Made by a program: the position numbers and the translations under genes. This document shows, piece after piece, positions 36,290 to 48,427 of a stretch of 64,000 nt of DNA. Source of the stretch: Telopea speciosissima (Eukaryota > Streptophyta > Magnoliopsida > Proteales > Proteaceae); assembly GCF_018873765.1 (NCBI RefSeq), contig NC_057922.1:8879563-8943562 (forward strand). Direction: 5' to 3'. Numbering within the stretch: the stretch's first letter is position 1; each line of letters opens with the position of its first letter. The notes under the pieces are model-generated. The model ran no database searches. It was not told the origin of the DNA and was given only the letters and a program-made list of their open reading frames with translations.

Positions 36290-38389
36290 AAAATTGCTTC
36301 CCTATATTTAATTACAGACCTAGAAAATGATGAAAACAGAGATTTGATTACCTAATGAGTACCATTGATATGCCATGGCTAAGTAGATTTATCCTACTGC
36401 GATGGCTGCACACTATCCTGAAGCACATTTAAAGCTACCTTCAGGCATTTCTGACTGCAAAGGTCGCCTATCATTTGAAGAATACCTGTGCGTTCCTGCT
36501 TGTACAAAGATGTTTATACTACTCTTAATAATCCATTATTATATCTAACATTTATTCTCTGGTATCAAACTTGAGGCAACCCAAAAATCTCAAGGGACGC
36601 ACAATCAGACAATATCCTGTTTTCTATATTGGAGGGTAATGAAATCATATCGTGTGAAGAGAGAGAGACACACATAGAAGTGCTAGCGGCTACCCCAGCA
36701 GATTATTGAACCTTTTCCTTGTAAGTTCTATGTTAGGTTAGATTTTTCTAAACAGTCGGTCCTTTCCTTGCACAAACAGCAAATAATAATAGCAGCAATT
36801 GAGAACTAGAATTTTTTAGCCTTTTTTTTAATATTATTGTCACAAAATATCTAATTAAAAAAATTTTAATATTATTGTCACAAAATATCTAATTAAAAAA
36901 ATGCACACCATTTGGAAGATTAGATCTGCAAAATCCGGTCATATAGCAAAAAATAGGAGCATCCTCAAAGTTGTAGGGAGAGAATTCTGGGATCGTGGCT
37001 CAAATTTGTAGGGTTTTCGGGTTATAAGTGGGATTGGTCAAATCGGCCGATCGGTATCGATATCTGATTTTTAGAAGTCTATAGTTTTTTATTAATTCAA
37101 TTATCTTTGTTTTCCTTTTATTTGTAGGAATACAAAACCTTAGTGAATTCTTGACGGAATTTTTTTTAAAAAAAAATAATAATAAAAACTAGTTAAACAA
37201 TTATGAATTTTTTTTTTTCATTCAACTTATCTTCAGGAGCCGAGAGCGCGCATACTGATTGTCACACCCATGATCATTTCCATCTTTCCAAGGGACGTAA
37301 TAGTCATCACACACGCCCCTATGTCTGGGTGCAGGGGTGGCGTGCACTGTGCCACTAGGTGGCACTCTTTCTCCCTTATTTTTTAACGAAGTCATATCCA
37401 TACGGAACCTTGATTAATTATGTTTTTGAGTAAATTTTTAAAATTTTATTTCAGATTGAGTATATAAAGACATCCAAGGTCCCAGACTAAAAGGTTAACA
37501 AGCCAAAAAAATGGAGAGATATATATTTTTTTTGGTAATAAGAGAGAATGATTCTAATAACTTTTTGAGAATCTGACAGGACCATGGACCTTGGACCTCC
37601 AATCTGACACAGTTTTACTTATCCTCATAAATTTATCCAAAAAAAAAACTTACCCTCATAAAACAATTTTTAGACAGTTTTACCCTTGCGCTATGAACCA
37701 TTATGTGGATACATCATACATTTCCAATTGGAACCATTGATTGCAAAAATGATGAGAAAACCAAACGCTCGAAAGCAGTAAAATCTAATTAAGCCAAATA
37801 ATACCCTAATCACGACCTTCCCATTGGTAAAAGATATGAAAGCCCTCGATCACTTTATTAATAATAATGTTTAGTAGTAACATCACATTCCAATCTCTCT
37901 CTCTCTCTCTCTCTTGATCCAGGTGAGGTGAGGTGAGGTGAGGTGTCCACTGGACTCCACATCATTACCTCCCTTTATTTTCCTCCCTTTTCCATATAAG
38001 TTAAAGGCATCAAAAGAACCCTTAAAAAATTGGTAGGGCCCATCAAATACAGAAATGGTGAGAGACTACTACAGCTATCTTAATCTTATCAAAAGTGTTT
38101 TGTAGTTCTAAAGAGAAATGATCCAAACAAACCCAATTTAAATTTGAATTTGAATTCCTCGAAAACAAAGACCACATATGACATGGGACTAGGGAATCAC
38201 ACCAGCACAGACACACTCCAAGCTCAAACCCAAGCACAATCCTGGCCCCACTTCCTCTGATTTTAATAATTATGAAGCCTATGGAATTGACCAAAACACC
38301 CTCTATTTTAATATATTTAAACTTGGCGGTTTTTCCATTCAAATTCTCCAATCACACAAGAATAGTGAAAGTGAAAGAATATCTTTAAA
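36290..38389. other. Intergenic sequence and presumed promoter of the DCD gene
   Basis: It contains a 38-bp tandem duplication (ATATTATTGTCACAAAATAT at 36831 and 36869), a (CT)n run at 37893-37914 and five GGTGA units at 37921-37945. The part near 37020-37080 resembles the GATCGG-type MITE interior. No ORF of a recognised family is present. The promoter is presumed to lie in the last several hundred bases; no TATA box is assigned. Confidence 0.5.
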
Positions 38390-38456
38390 AAGGCTTCCTG
38401 CAGCAGAAGACATGCAGAGTGAGTGAGCAAACGAGACTCTCTCTCTCTCTCTCCTG

Positions 38457-38624
38457 GTAAGATCTTTTACTTCACGTGAATCTGGTTTTGGCTTCTTATA
38501 TTTCTTCTGAATTTGGGATGTTTTTTCATTTCTCTCGGCTTGAATTCTTGCTGTCTCGTTCATAGCTTTTTCCTGATTCCATGCTAGAATTATCAAATTC
38601 TTTGGTTGTTTGATTTCCATGGCA
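38457..38624 (+). other. Probable 5' UTR intron of the DCD gene
   Basis: A (CT)n-rich leader ends at CTCCTG|GTAAGATC (38456/38457), and a pyrimidine-rich stretch ends at CATGGCAG (38624). Splicing would remove the ATG at 38619 and leave 38637 as the start. This is inferred from signals only. Confidence 0.6.
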
Positions 38625-38636
38625 GAAGCAACAAGA

Positions 38637-40322
38637 ATGTCGGCCACAACTACAAAAACATCTGCCATCCAAAGCTCTGTCTGGCAACCTGGGTTGGAAT
38701 TACAGCAGGCGGTGAGGTCCACTGATGACCAAACATGGAGGATTGCTGCTACATCGAGGCTTGTTCTTGAAAATCAGTTCAGAAGTAACAATGATCAAAT
38801 ACAGAGTAGCTGCTCCACAGATATATTTTCAAACAACTCAGAGACATACTATCATCCTCCTTTGGCTAAGCCCCATGTGTTCTACGGACGATGCAATCAG
38901 GTGGTTTATCAACCTGATAGATGGCATAAGACCCTGCCGCCTGCAGAAACACTGCCAAGGACTGAAGTCTTGGGCGGTTACATTTTCGTTTGCAACAATG
39001 AGACTATGCAGGACGATCTCCGCCGCCAACTCTTTGGTGATTCCCTTCTCATTCTCTTTTATGTCTCTGCTATAATTAGCCTTCAGCATGGTTAAAAAAG
39101 TATCCTGTACTGATAAGTAAACCCGAGATATGCATCAAGTTTGGCTTTGGCAATTCATAGTTTGCCAGAACCTATCAGCTTGAAATTATTTCAATAACCA
39201 GCCCTTTGGACCCAAAAATCTCCTTTAAAACCATGATTCCAAATCATAGTTTACTTGGTTTCATCCAACAGTTAGATTGTGAGTACTCAAATCTCAAGTT
39301 CCATTGAATAACTTCTAAATCAAAGCCAGATCCTGGAGTCCTGGCTTCTTTTGTTCCTAGTAATCACAAAATGTGATAGAATTTGGGATTGGAGTAATGT
39401 ATTACTTCTGCAGCAAATTCAGGACTTGGGACTTGGTACAAACTTAAAACAATATAAACAGTGTCTTGGAATCACAGTTTTGTTTAAGAACTTTGAAAAG
39501 AAAATGAATGCCACAAAGTTCACACTAATCACATCATAGGGAAAGGTTCCCCCCCCCCAAAAGATAGACCAGAGTTGCTGAATTTCACCTTTCTGTTTTG
39601 CAGGACTTCCCCACAAATATAAGGACTCTGTCAGGGCAATAACCCCAGGCTTACCCCTATTTCTTTATAACTATACAACCCACCAAATGCATGGAGTGTA
39701 TCAGGTTAGCTCACTTTTGGATGTTGATGACCATTTGTTTTTGACTACTCATTCGCATTTTGTAGAGATCAAGAGAAAACAGGAAACGATTAGAGCCACT
39801 ACATATTTGATTAATATAAAAGATCTTGCTTGTGTTGGCTTGTAACATTTAGTTATTAAATTTCTTAGGCAATGAGTTTTGGAGGTTCAAATATAGACCC
39901 AACCGCATGGGAAGACAAGAAATGCAGGGGAGAATCAAGATTTCCAGCACAGGTAAAACTGCAAATAACTAGGTAGAAGACTTCTCAAGTATTAATTATT
40001 TGGAAGTACCTGAATCTGAAAGCTGTCATGATACAAAAACTACTCTCAGGTGAGAATTCGAATCAAGAGGAGGTGCAAACCACTGGAAGAAGATGCTTTC
40101 AGACCTATACTGCACCATTACGATGGCCCGAAATTCCGGCTGCAGCTTTCCGTGCCTGAGGTACAATGCTTCCATCTATCCTGCAGTCAGATTTACAAAT
40201 AGAACCATTCAAACACTTGGAAATCAGGACTTGACCATGATATACTCACAGCATTCTGATGTTTGGACTGAATATCTCAGGCGCTAGCGCTGTTGGACTT
40301 GTTCAAGGAGGAAGACATGTAA
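38637..40322 (+). CDS. DCD-domain protein, B2/NRP type, 245 aa
   Basis: Exons are 38637-39036, 39604-39704, 39869-39952, 40050-40160 and 40281-40322, all GT-AG, in frame, ending at TAA. The start assumes the 5' UTR splice; an in-frame ATG at 38619 is the alternative. The N-terminal ~110 residues are low-complexity (Ser, Thr, Asn, Gln) with no known domain. Residues ~110-240 are a complete DCD domain: GGYIFVCNNETMQDDLRRQL, FGLPHKYKDSVRAITPGLPL, FLYNYTTHQMHGVYQA, FPAQVRIRIKRRCKPL and LHHYDGPKFRLQL. Family members (carrot B2, soybean N-rich proteins) respond to ER and osmotic stress, hypersensitive response and programmed cell death. The domain's biochemical activity is not established, so none is claimed. 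The protein lacks kelch or other C-terminal modules and the long Asn-rich arm of NRP1. Confidence 0.93.
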
Positions 40323-40600
40323 AGGTAGAAGATGTGCTCAAAACAGCATTACAAAAGTAGAAAGGAAACATTTTACAAGAAGCAGCCTTGTTTCTAATAA
40401 TCAGAAGAGAACCAGGAGATATAACACGGGCCACGAAGAAGAAAAATATAAATGGCATATGATTTTCACAATATGCAAAAAATATTTATAAAGTTATATT
40501 TGAGTCATTTTAGATCAGAAGGCAATCTCTTTTTCTGTTTTTACCAGTATTTCATACGGACTTGATTTAGTCCTCAATAAAATACTCAGCCAAAGTAGCA
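40323..40600 (+). terminator. DCD gene 3' UTR with AATAAA
   Basis: AATAAAA at 40576-40582, about 255 nt after the stop, is a canonical poly(A) signal in a suitable place. The cleavage site is inferred to lie within the next 10-30 nt. Confidence 0.6.
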
Positions 40601-41042
40601 TCTGGCTACCTCTCTGCAATAAAATAAAATAAAAAGTTCATTACAAGAAATCTCTTCTAAAATCCGAAAATCATCCTGAAGGTGAAAGGGCCTTTCCATG
40701 GTTCATATTAAGGATTACCTTCTCCCAATTATTCACCACATTATGTTCAGCATATGCCCTTCCCACAAGCTAGCATATTGCTCCCAAAATTCCCACAACC
40801 ATTAGCAAAAAATTAGTTTGGCTATAAGCTGAGTACTGCATTGATCCAATTTGCGATACTTCCATGGTTTAATTCATGTTTTAGGATCTCTTTGCAACCT
40901 CTCTAACCAATAAGTCATTAGTCAACCTGAAGTACTTCCATCATCTCAGCCATTTAAGGAACGAAAGTAACTTCTAAGGCCCCATTTCAGAACCTGATTT
41001 CCATTCCGACTTACTATTTACCAATTTCCTGTCCATCTATTT

Positions 41043-41801
41043 CAAGGTTTAAAGTATTGATATCAGTTATCGTATCAGAAGGGTGATTTTAAGAGACATA
41101 TCGTATCGTATTGTATTGTATCGTACCGTATGGGATATATACTATAGACATGCATGGAAATGATCAAGATACACATGGAAATACATTTTTAGAGAAGAAA
41201 ATAATATAAATAAGCAAAATATATACATGTATCATGCATAAATACTAAAATGGAGTACAACGTATAACGAGACAAGAGATTTTCTGACTTTCAAGAATTT
41301 TGGTACAAATCATTGCAAATGATCATGTATGATGCATCAACTAACTTAGGATTAAAAATCTCCTTCAATCTCTGATCTCAGTTTGTTGAATGATGAAAAC
41401 TAAGTTTTTGTAACATCTCTTGAATTGTTTTTGAGTGTAGATTAGAACCCCAACTCCAATTTTTTGAAAAAATTTGGTTAAAGGGAAGTTTTGAGAATCT
41501 TGGTTGGGAGTTCTTACCCTTTTTTCTGGCCAAATAACTCTTTGTATCAATTCTGATAGTCACATGGGCCTTTAATGGCCGTCTCGACATATATCGGTTG
41601 GTATCTGTCTAAAATGAGCCATATCGATACTCTCACAGAACCCTTTAATGTATATATTATAAGTATTGATATGTATCGTATCTGGCCGTATTGGGCGATA
41701 CAATACTATACCAATCGAGACATGCTATTTAAAAAAATATATGTCAGTATGTATCGATACCAATACATATGGACCAATACGGACTGATACTTTAAACCAT
41801 G
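41043..41801. mobile_element. hAT-like non-autonomous element, 759 bp
   Basis: Perfect 8-bp duplications ATCTATTT (41035-41042, 41802-41809). The left end CAAGGTTTAAAGTAT and the right end ATACTTTAAACCATG are inverted repeats with one mismatch. The subterminal parts are rich in CGTATCGTATTGTATCG and ATACCAATAC words, unlike the CTCGG words of the intronic copies, so this is a separate subfamily. Non-coding and intergenic. Confidence 0.88.
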
Positions 41802-41809
41802 ATCTATTT

Positions 41810-43740
41810 CTACAATAGAAATTTCATGGAGCAACACATTGGAAAGGTAACATGGGCTGCTATTTGAACTGGAGACCAAATTGAAGCTGGTATTCATAAG
41901 CCAAAAATTAAGTTCTAGAATAATATTTCTTGCATACTGCTTAATTTGCTCATCTGCCAAAAGACACAGCAACAAAACCAACATAATTTGGCGGGAGCAA
42001 CTCTTTCCTCCATCAATGTTTCCACCAATTCTAGTCAGTGCTATCTAGGCTTGTGGCCCTCCAAAATGGCCAAAAGATTCTTGCTGTTAGGTAAATAACC
42101 GAATCAAGACGCCACACATGCTAGAACTGTTCCATTGGACAAGTGACTGAGCCATGATTACAGAGCACAACCCACATCATATGACTTGATCCTGTTTGTC
42201 AAGTGTTCTAATTTATTCTCTAGGTTTCAGGACCATGCTTACCAAAACATGGCCAATTTTGTATGATTCTTCTTGGCTTCATCAAAGGAATTCTCTACTA
42301 CAACAGACTAATTTATATTCCTCTTACGAAATTCCTTAGACCATGCTCTGAAACACAATACAATGGTAAAAAAGAACATTACATTGTACAGATACTGGAA
42401 CAGCAATCTCATACAGTTTATTCATCAAATATCGAATTATATATTCAACAGAAAATTTAATTTGCAATGCACAAATTTCAAATCTCAAGTAAATGGTAAT
42501 AATCTAAATAGTACTAGCTACATGGGCAATAAGGAGAATGAAAACAGGTTCCAAAATGCACAAAAACAAAAGAACCTCTTTGAGACCAGTATTTAATAAA
42601 AAACATTGATAAAGTTATGTGTGCACACTACTAACTCTTAAATATACAACAATTCTCCTTCTACTTCAGTTTGGAATCAGCCAATGAACTTGAGTTTGCT
42701 CAAAACTTGGAAAGGATCTCAAGAAAATCATAACTGTTGAAGTAACATCAGAGGGAAGGATAGTTCAAGAGATAATACAAAAAAAGATGGAGTGCAACCT
42801 GTTAAAAGTTACATATCCTGGTTTCTTAATGTCTGGCCCTAAATTTGAGTTGAAGAAGCTAGGCTAAGGATTAAAAGCAATGATGCTGAAGAGACAAAAT
42901 TCATGTGAGAAAATATCATGTGTGCAAGCTGCAATATATTGGCATTTTACAAGTTCATTGGAATGAGAGAAGAGGCTTCTGTAGAGTTATAGGATACAGG
43001 AGAGGCAAAATTCAGGATTATATGTTGAGGAGAATATCATGGCCTGATGGACTAACAGAGAACCACATTTCAAGTGTTGGTTACAAGAGTCTTACCGGAT
43101 CAGGTTTCCAGGCAGAATCATAGGAAAAGATTGGAGATAATACAGTTCGTATATTGGAATTTTAAAGGATCTGTAGATGCAAGGTAAAACGAAAACAAGC
43201 AATGAAATTCAAGATAAACGTTCTTTCAGGTGGATGAACCAAATTTTAGTTTTGCCGGTTCCTTGATTTCTGATTTAAAATGCATTCAGCCTAATAAGGG
43301 CATGATTTACTAGACCTTATAAATGTATACCCAGCATAATCAGCCAGAGAGAGAGGGATAAAGATATGTCAAGAAGTAACAGTTTGAAATATGACAAGAA
43401 GCATTGAATTTGAGCAAACACTCTACAGAATATGTGGCCTTGTAATATGGTTCTGATTTAAATATAAAACCAGTACCAAACAGAATCGAAAAAAAGAGTG
43501 AAAATTTTCCAAGATTAAGAAAACTAAAGCATAAAATCAGATCAAACTATAAGTCTGATCAAGTGCCTCTTTTGTACGGTAGAACCAATGCTGAAAAACT
43601 CAGCCACATCTAATGGTCAAATCTGCTGATGTGGACAACCCCTAGTGGAACTAGGATAGGTCAAAACCAGTCAAACTAGGAATCGAATGAATGATCAGAG
43701 TACAGATTTAATATGCTCAACAGAAACTTGATCTATGCTT
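41810..43740. other. Intergenic, nothing recognised
   Basis: A-rich sequence with no supportable ORF or repeat boundary. Small frames at 42263-42596 and 42905-43123 resemble nothing known. Confidence 0.5.
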
Positions 43741-43748
43741 GGAGGGCA

Positions 43749-44175
43749 AGGATCCATATTTAGCTGAGATTCTCCTGACTTGTTGGGTTGTTCTTCTTAC
43801 TGTCATTTTTCTTTCTATTTTCCACTTTTCATTTCTCATCTCATTCCCCATCCCACTTTTCCCATCTCTTCATTCCCCTTTTTCATTTAGATCTCAGTTT
43901 TCCCTACTTATGTTTTTGTTTGGATCCATGTAGCCGACCCCACCAGTTAGTGAGTGTATGCTTATATGCTTATGTATGCTTTGTCTTTATGTTTATGCTT
44001 TGAGAAGTATGGACTTGTAAGTGTGTGAAGTCTGGTGTGGACTTGTAAGTGTGTGAAGTCCGGTCTCGTCTCTATAAATAGAGACCTAGCTCTTTGTAAT
44101 GGACCATCCTGTATTGTAGTATTCTCCTTTTTAACTAAGTTGGGATAAGGCTGAGTTTGTTGTTGTTCTTGTTGT
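43749..44175 (+). mobile_element. RTE LINE 3' terminus split by a ~190-bp insertion
   Basis: The CT-rich RTE 3' UTR runs to GGATCCATGTAGCCGACCCCA (43921-43942). The expected AGTTGGGATAAGGCTGAG plus GTTGTT tail appears only at 44137-44175. The intervening ~190 bp (about 43943-44132) contains two 28-bp-spaced copies of GGACTTGTAAGTGTGTGAAG (44011, 44039) and a TATA-like palindrome GTCTCTATAAATAGAGAC (44068-44085). The insert looks like a tiny LTR or promoter-bearing element. Confidence 0.7.
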
Positions 44176-44479
44176 TGAAATATCAGTTATAGAATAGTCT
44201 TCAGAATATCAAGAATCGAATACCACTTGGAGTAGGATTGTAACATTCATGCAGTAGATTCAGAAATTGATTACAGAATAATGATTAGCATACTGATCAT
44301 GAATGTTTATGAAATCAGAATGAAGATCAGACCTGTAGAAGACTTGATTCCAATAATCCTAGTGTGAGTAGGTCATCCTTATTGCATGGACAACTTAGAT
44401 TCGAATGTGAAGGTATAGGCTAGAACATTTTTGGGAACTTGAGAAGAAATCAAAGAATGTAATAACAGTACATGGGTTT

Positions 44480-44900
44480 CTCACCGCAAGGTATTGATTG
44501 GATTCACCACCAACCCACTTGTTGAATCACCACAATGAGGATCTGAATCACCACAGAACCAAAGGCAAACGTCAAACTTCTTTATTCATCAAATTCGTGT
44601 ACAATGTTGGACCCCCTTGCAAACTTATATAGGAAACTCAAAAACAGACTAAAAAGAAAGGCCTAAACCAATCCTTACCTTGACTAATAAGGTAATCTAA
44701 ATTGACTAGGAATTTAAAATAATGAATGAAACTGACTTAAAACAGGACTGAACTTATAGAATCCTTATCTAGCCTAACTAGAACACTTAATAACAATTAA
44801 AATTAAGAAATAAAGACACTTAATTAAACTCATATTATAGGCCCATTACAATGAGAACACAATGGATCAAAGGCCCAACACATACAAAACCCAAACCAAA
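44480..44900 (-). repeat. LTR-like segment
   Basis: On the minus strand CTATATAAG (about 44620) is followed by AATAAA (about 44585) and a leader rich in GTGGTGATTC words. Such TATA/poly(A) spacing is usual in an LTR R region. A similar piece lies at 870-1010. No primer-binding site or partner LTR was found. Confidence 0.4.
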
Positions 44901-47900
44901 GCTTATTTCCAATAAAATAAACCCATTTAGGTGATTTAACTGCATCACCTTGATCAGGCAAGATGCTGGGGGAGTAAAGCCAGCTTGGTAGCCTAAATGA
45001 AGGAATAGTTTCTGATAAGTCTCCATAAAGACCCCCAAGCAATAAGAAAATTGATCTCTTTCAAAGTTCCCAGAGGAAATATGCATGCATGAAACTGTAA
45101 ACAAGGAAGCAGGATCCTTCCTACTAAGTACTAATACAGAAAAAAGAAATTCCCCATACCAGCAAGGCTAACAAGAAACCCTACCCAATATGGTCTGACT
45201 TAAACAGTCAAACATGGGTATGGTATGAACTGATAAATGGTCCATAAGCGTTAGTGTCCAACTTAAGAAACAGCCGCATCGAGGTAACCATGGTACCATG
45301 ACATGAGTAACACGATAAATCTTCAGGAGATGAGAATACATATAGAAAAAGGCAAAGAAGTTCATTCAGACAAAATTCTTACCCTGCAAAATCCCTTGAC
45401 AAGAATAGGAGTGTAAGGATATGCTTAAGAAATCCATTCAAGTTTCAAGGCTTACTTTCTGAGAAGGGTTATTTTGGTTCTAGTTATGAGTCACATGAAG
45501 GAATTTTTTGTCTACTTTCTCTTCATCTTGAAGATTTGGAGGTTTAAGTGAGGGCATTGATGCGATCAGGGGTTTGGAAACCTACTTGGGTTCGTTGTGG
45601 GCCCAATAGAATATTAGGAAACTTAATTTAAGAGTATAGTGGCAAAACAGTAAATATTCCTAGGCTTATGTAGGAGAGTGGCAATCTCATAATTATAAAG
45701 ACAAGTAAAGCCTTAAAAGTAAGACATCATAATAGGGATCATGCCACAAATTAATTTTAAAGAGGGAGGGTAATCCTGGAAGTTAACTTAAAGGAGGGGA
45801 GTAATCAGAAAAAAACTTAAGAATAGAGGGGCTTACTTGTAATTGACATAACACTCTAATAGCAACAAGGAGAACAGTTCTTCTTCAACCTTATACAGTT
45901 ACATTAGAACAACCTGCAGTGAACTAAGGAAACGGAAAACTGGACTGCTCGTAACAGTCCAGATTGGGCTGTGAGTCTGTGACTATAGGGATAGAATCGA
46001 CATGCCCTAGTGAACAGTTTCCCTCCAGAAAACATTAATAACAGGGCTTAAGATGCAACGATGGAAAAGTTGCAGAAACTTAGAAACAGAGCAGGTTGTA
46101 GGAACAGCTTATAAACTGGTGAAGAAACTGATAAGTAATAACAGGATTTAATAGGGAATGAAGCCAACAGCTTAAATACCAAATTTCAGAGCTAATTAAC
46201 AGGTAATAATGAAGTTATGAACAAAAATAGAGGTCTGAACTTAGCTCCAAAAACAGGGTACCGCTTATAGCAGTGAAAGAACTTCAAAGAAGAGATGAGA
46301 GGTAAGAGAGAAGAAGATCAGAGGAAGAGTATGGAGAGAACACACCTGGAAGAGACATGTTTCATTGCCACAGATTGTTTCATAGACATGCTTATAAGAT
46401 TTTCATCTCACTGATCAATGTGTTTCCATTATTTAACCCTTCCAAAGCACCTCTTCCTATGCCAACCAACTCCATTTCTTTTAGCAACTGACATGACATA
46501 ACAAAAAAATGGTTATTATGGGGTATCTTCTGGCACTGGTAATGAGCTTACCTAATGCACATTTTGTGCATATCCAAATTTGTAATACATCACTAATTTC
46601 AAAACCTGTCAATCTCCAAGCTTCGCATCAGTGTTTTTCACTGTCATTTTGGAAGCTAGCCCAAAAAATTTATCTAACACCCATTTAAACATGAATCCCA
46701 AAAGCTAAGCTTACAATAGCAGAAAAGGGTCTAAGATGCAGGTTGTGGACTTACAAAACCCAACAGAAGGGCAAGCTAAATAGCCCCTTCCCCAGTCATG
46801 GTGATCCTTTGACTAGCCCATTGGATTCATTACTGTGTCTTCTTTTGGTTTCCATACATTTAGTTTCTGTTACGGGTCATTCCTAGTTGCATTAGGATTT
46901 GAGTTGATCGTTAACTTCGATTATTTTAATTGTTAATGCTATTCCGGTAGGGTATGAAGTTAGGGGTCTTTTAAGCTGATAATTTAGAGATGTTTGTCTC
47001 TCTTGCTTTCAAAGCTATTTTTCTGATTCCTACTAGATATTGGTTATCCCAGACTGAGTAGGAGTAGGAGTTTCTCCAAGTCTATAAATACTAATGTAAT
47101 TTGGCCCATCATGGAAATAATTGAGCTTTTCAGAACCAGCAATATTGTATGTATGCCCCCCAGCTGTGTGGATTCATGAAGAAGATGGATTCCCTCTTGT
47201 GCTAGGTGAATTCCAAATGGATAATCTGTCTTTCTCTCCATACAACAACACCCCCCCCCTCCCCCAAATCTATCTTTTAAGTCATTTCTAGTTCTTAGTT
47301 TGGTTCTGCAGATACAGTTCCAGTCACTTGTTCCTTCAATCAACCAGGTCACTTTGAGTTACTTTATTCAATTTTCAAGTTCTAACATAGTTCACCAAAT
47401 TCAACTAGAAGTCCAACACAAAATTCTCAACCAATAGGTTCAGGTCTGCTGCTTTCAACCAGCAAATAGACTGTAAAGCACATTGGTAATCTGCTGATTT
47501 CCATCTTAATTTCATTACCTTGATCACCATTAAATCCCCTATTGCTGATGATTAACATTCATTTTGAAGGAGATCAATTTACTGGTCTGCAAGTTAACCT
47601 TATCAGTCAAACCATCATAGAGCTGTGAAATTAATTCTCTCTCTTTTTTTTTCTTAGAAGAGAACGTAAGGAGGACATCTTGTATGATCAAATAGGGCAG
47701 AAGTTGAGTTTGCATTTGTTTTCTTTATTTAGTTTCTTTTTGTTTTTCTTTAAATTCAACATTGAAACAACAACCCCCCCCCCCCCCCAAAAGCAAAAAG
47801 GTTTGGATCCTTTTTTCTAGTTTCTTTGTTCCTTTTTCAGATTCTACTACAGAAAATTATTAGTACAACTAGGGTAGGAAAGAGCTCAATACCTAAACCA

Positions 47901-48427
47901 ATCTGCACAATCAACAAATTAATCAATCACTAGTAGACCCTGCCCTTGACCCCTATGTAGGATTATGCTTAAGCATCCTAGTCGCTTTGCCAGATGGCCA
48001 AACTGACCTCACATACAGTAGCTTTATTGAAGGAAAGATCATACCATTGGAGAATATGACTTGAGATGGTCCGCACAAACTAAAACCGGTGATGCATAGA
48101 AAACAGAGTATACAATAGTTTTCTGAATAAAATAATTAAAATATAAGACCACACAAAAAATAAGTTCCACAGTAAAATTATCAAACCATAAACTAACAAG
48201 GAAACACATGCAGCCATATAGATATGAGTATCCAAAGTTACAACAGTCTCAGCAAAGGCTGGACACACAAATATATTAGATGATAAACACTTCATTCATA
48301 GTACAGTACAAGCAATTCCAATACCAGGAATTGCCACTTTGGAGTGGCCAACAATAAAATTTAAAAAAAAAAAAAAAAAAGTGAGATGCACTGAAACTCA
48401 TCTTACAAGTACAATTTTATAATCAGG
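44901..48427. other. Intergenic, downstream of the bHLH gene
   Basis: No recognised coding sequence. A TATAAATA word at 47080 followed by a leader-like stretch may be another LTR fragment, and C runs occur near 47257 and 47774. The bHLH 3' UTR presumably occupies the last 100-300 nt; a 20-A run lies at about 48361. Confidence 0.4.

Noticed and set aside
11051..47789. Repeated G or C homopolymers (11051, 17156, 19806, 23503, 35003, 47774) as structured elements
   Set aside because: They lack spaced G-tract patterns needed for confident quadruplexes, and length errors in sequencing are likely at such runs.
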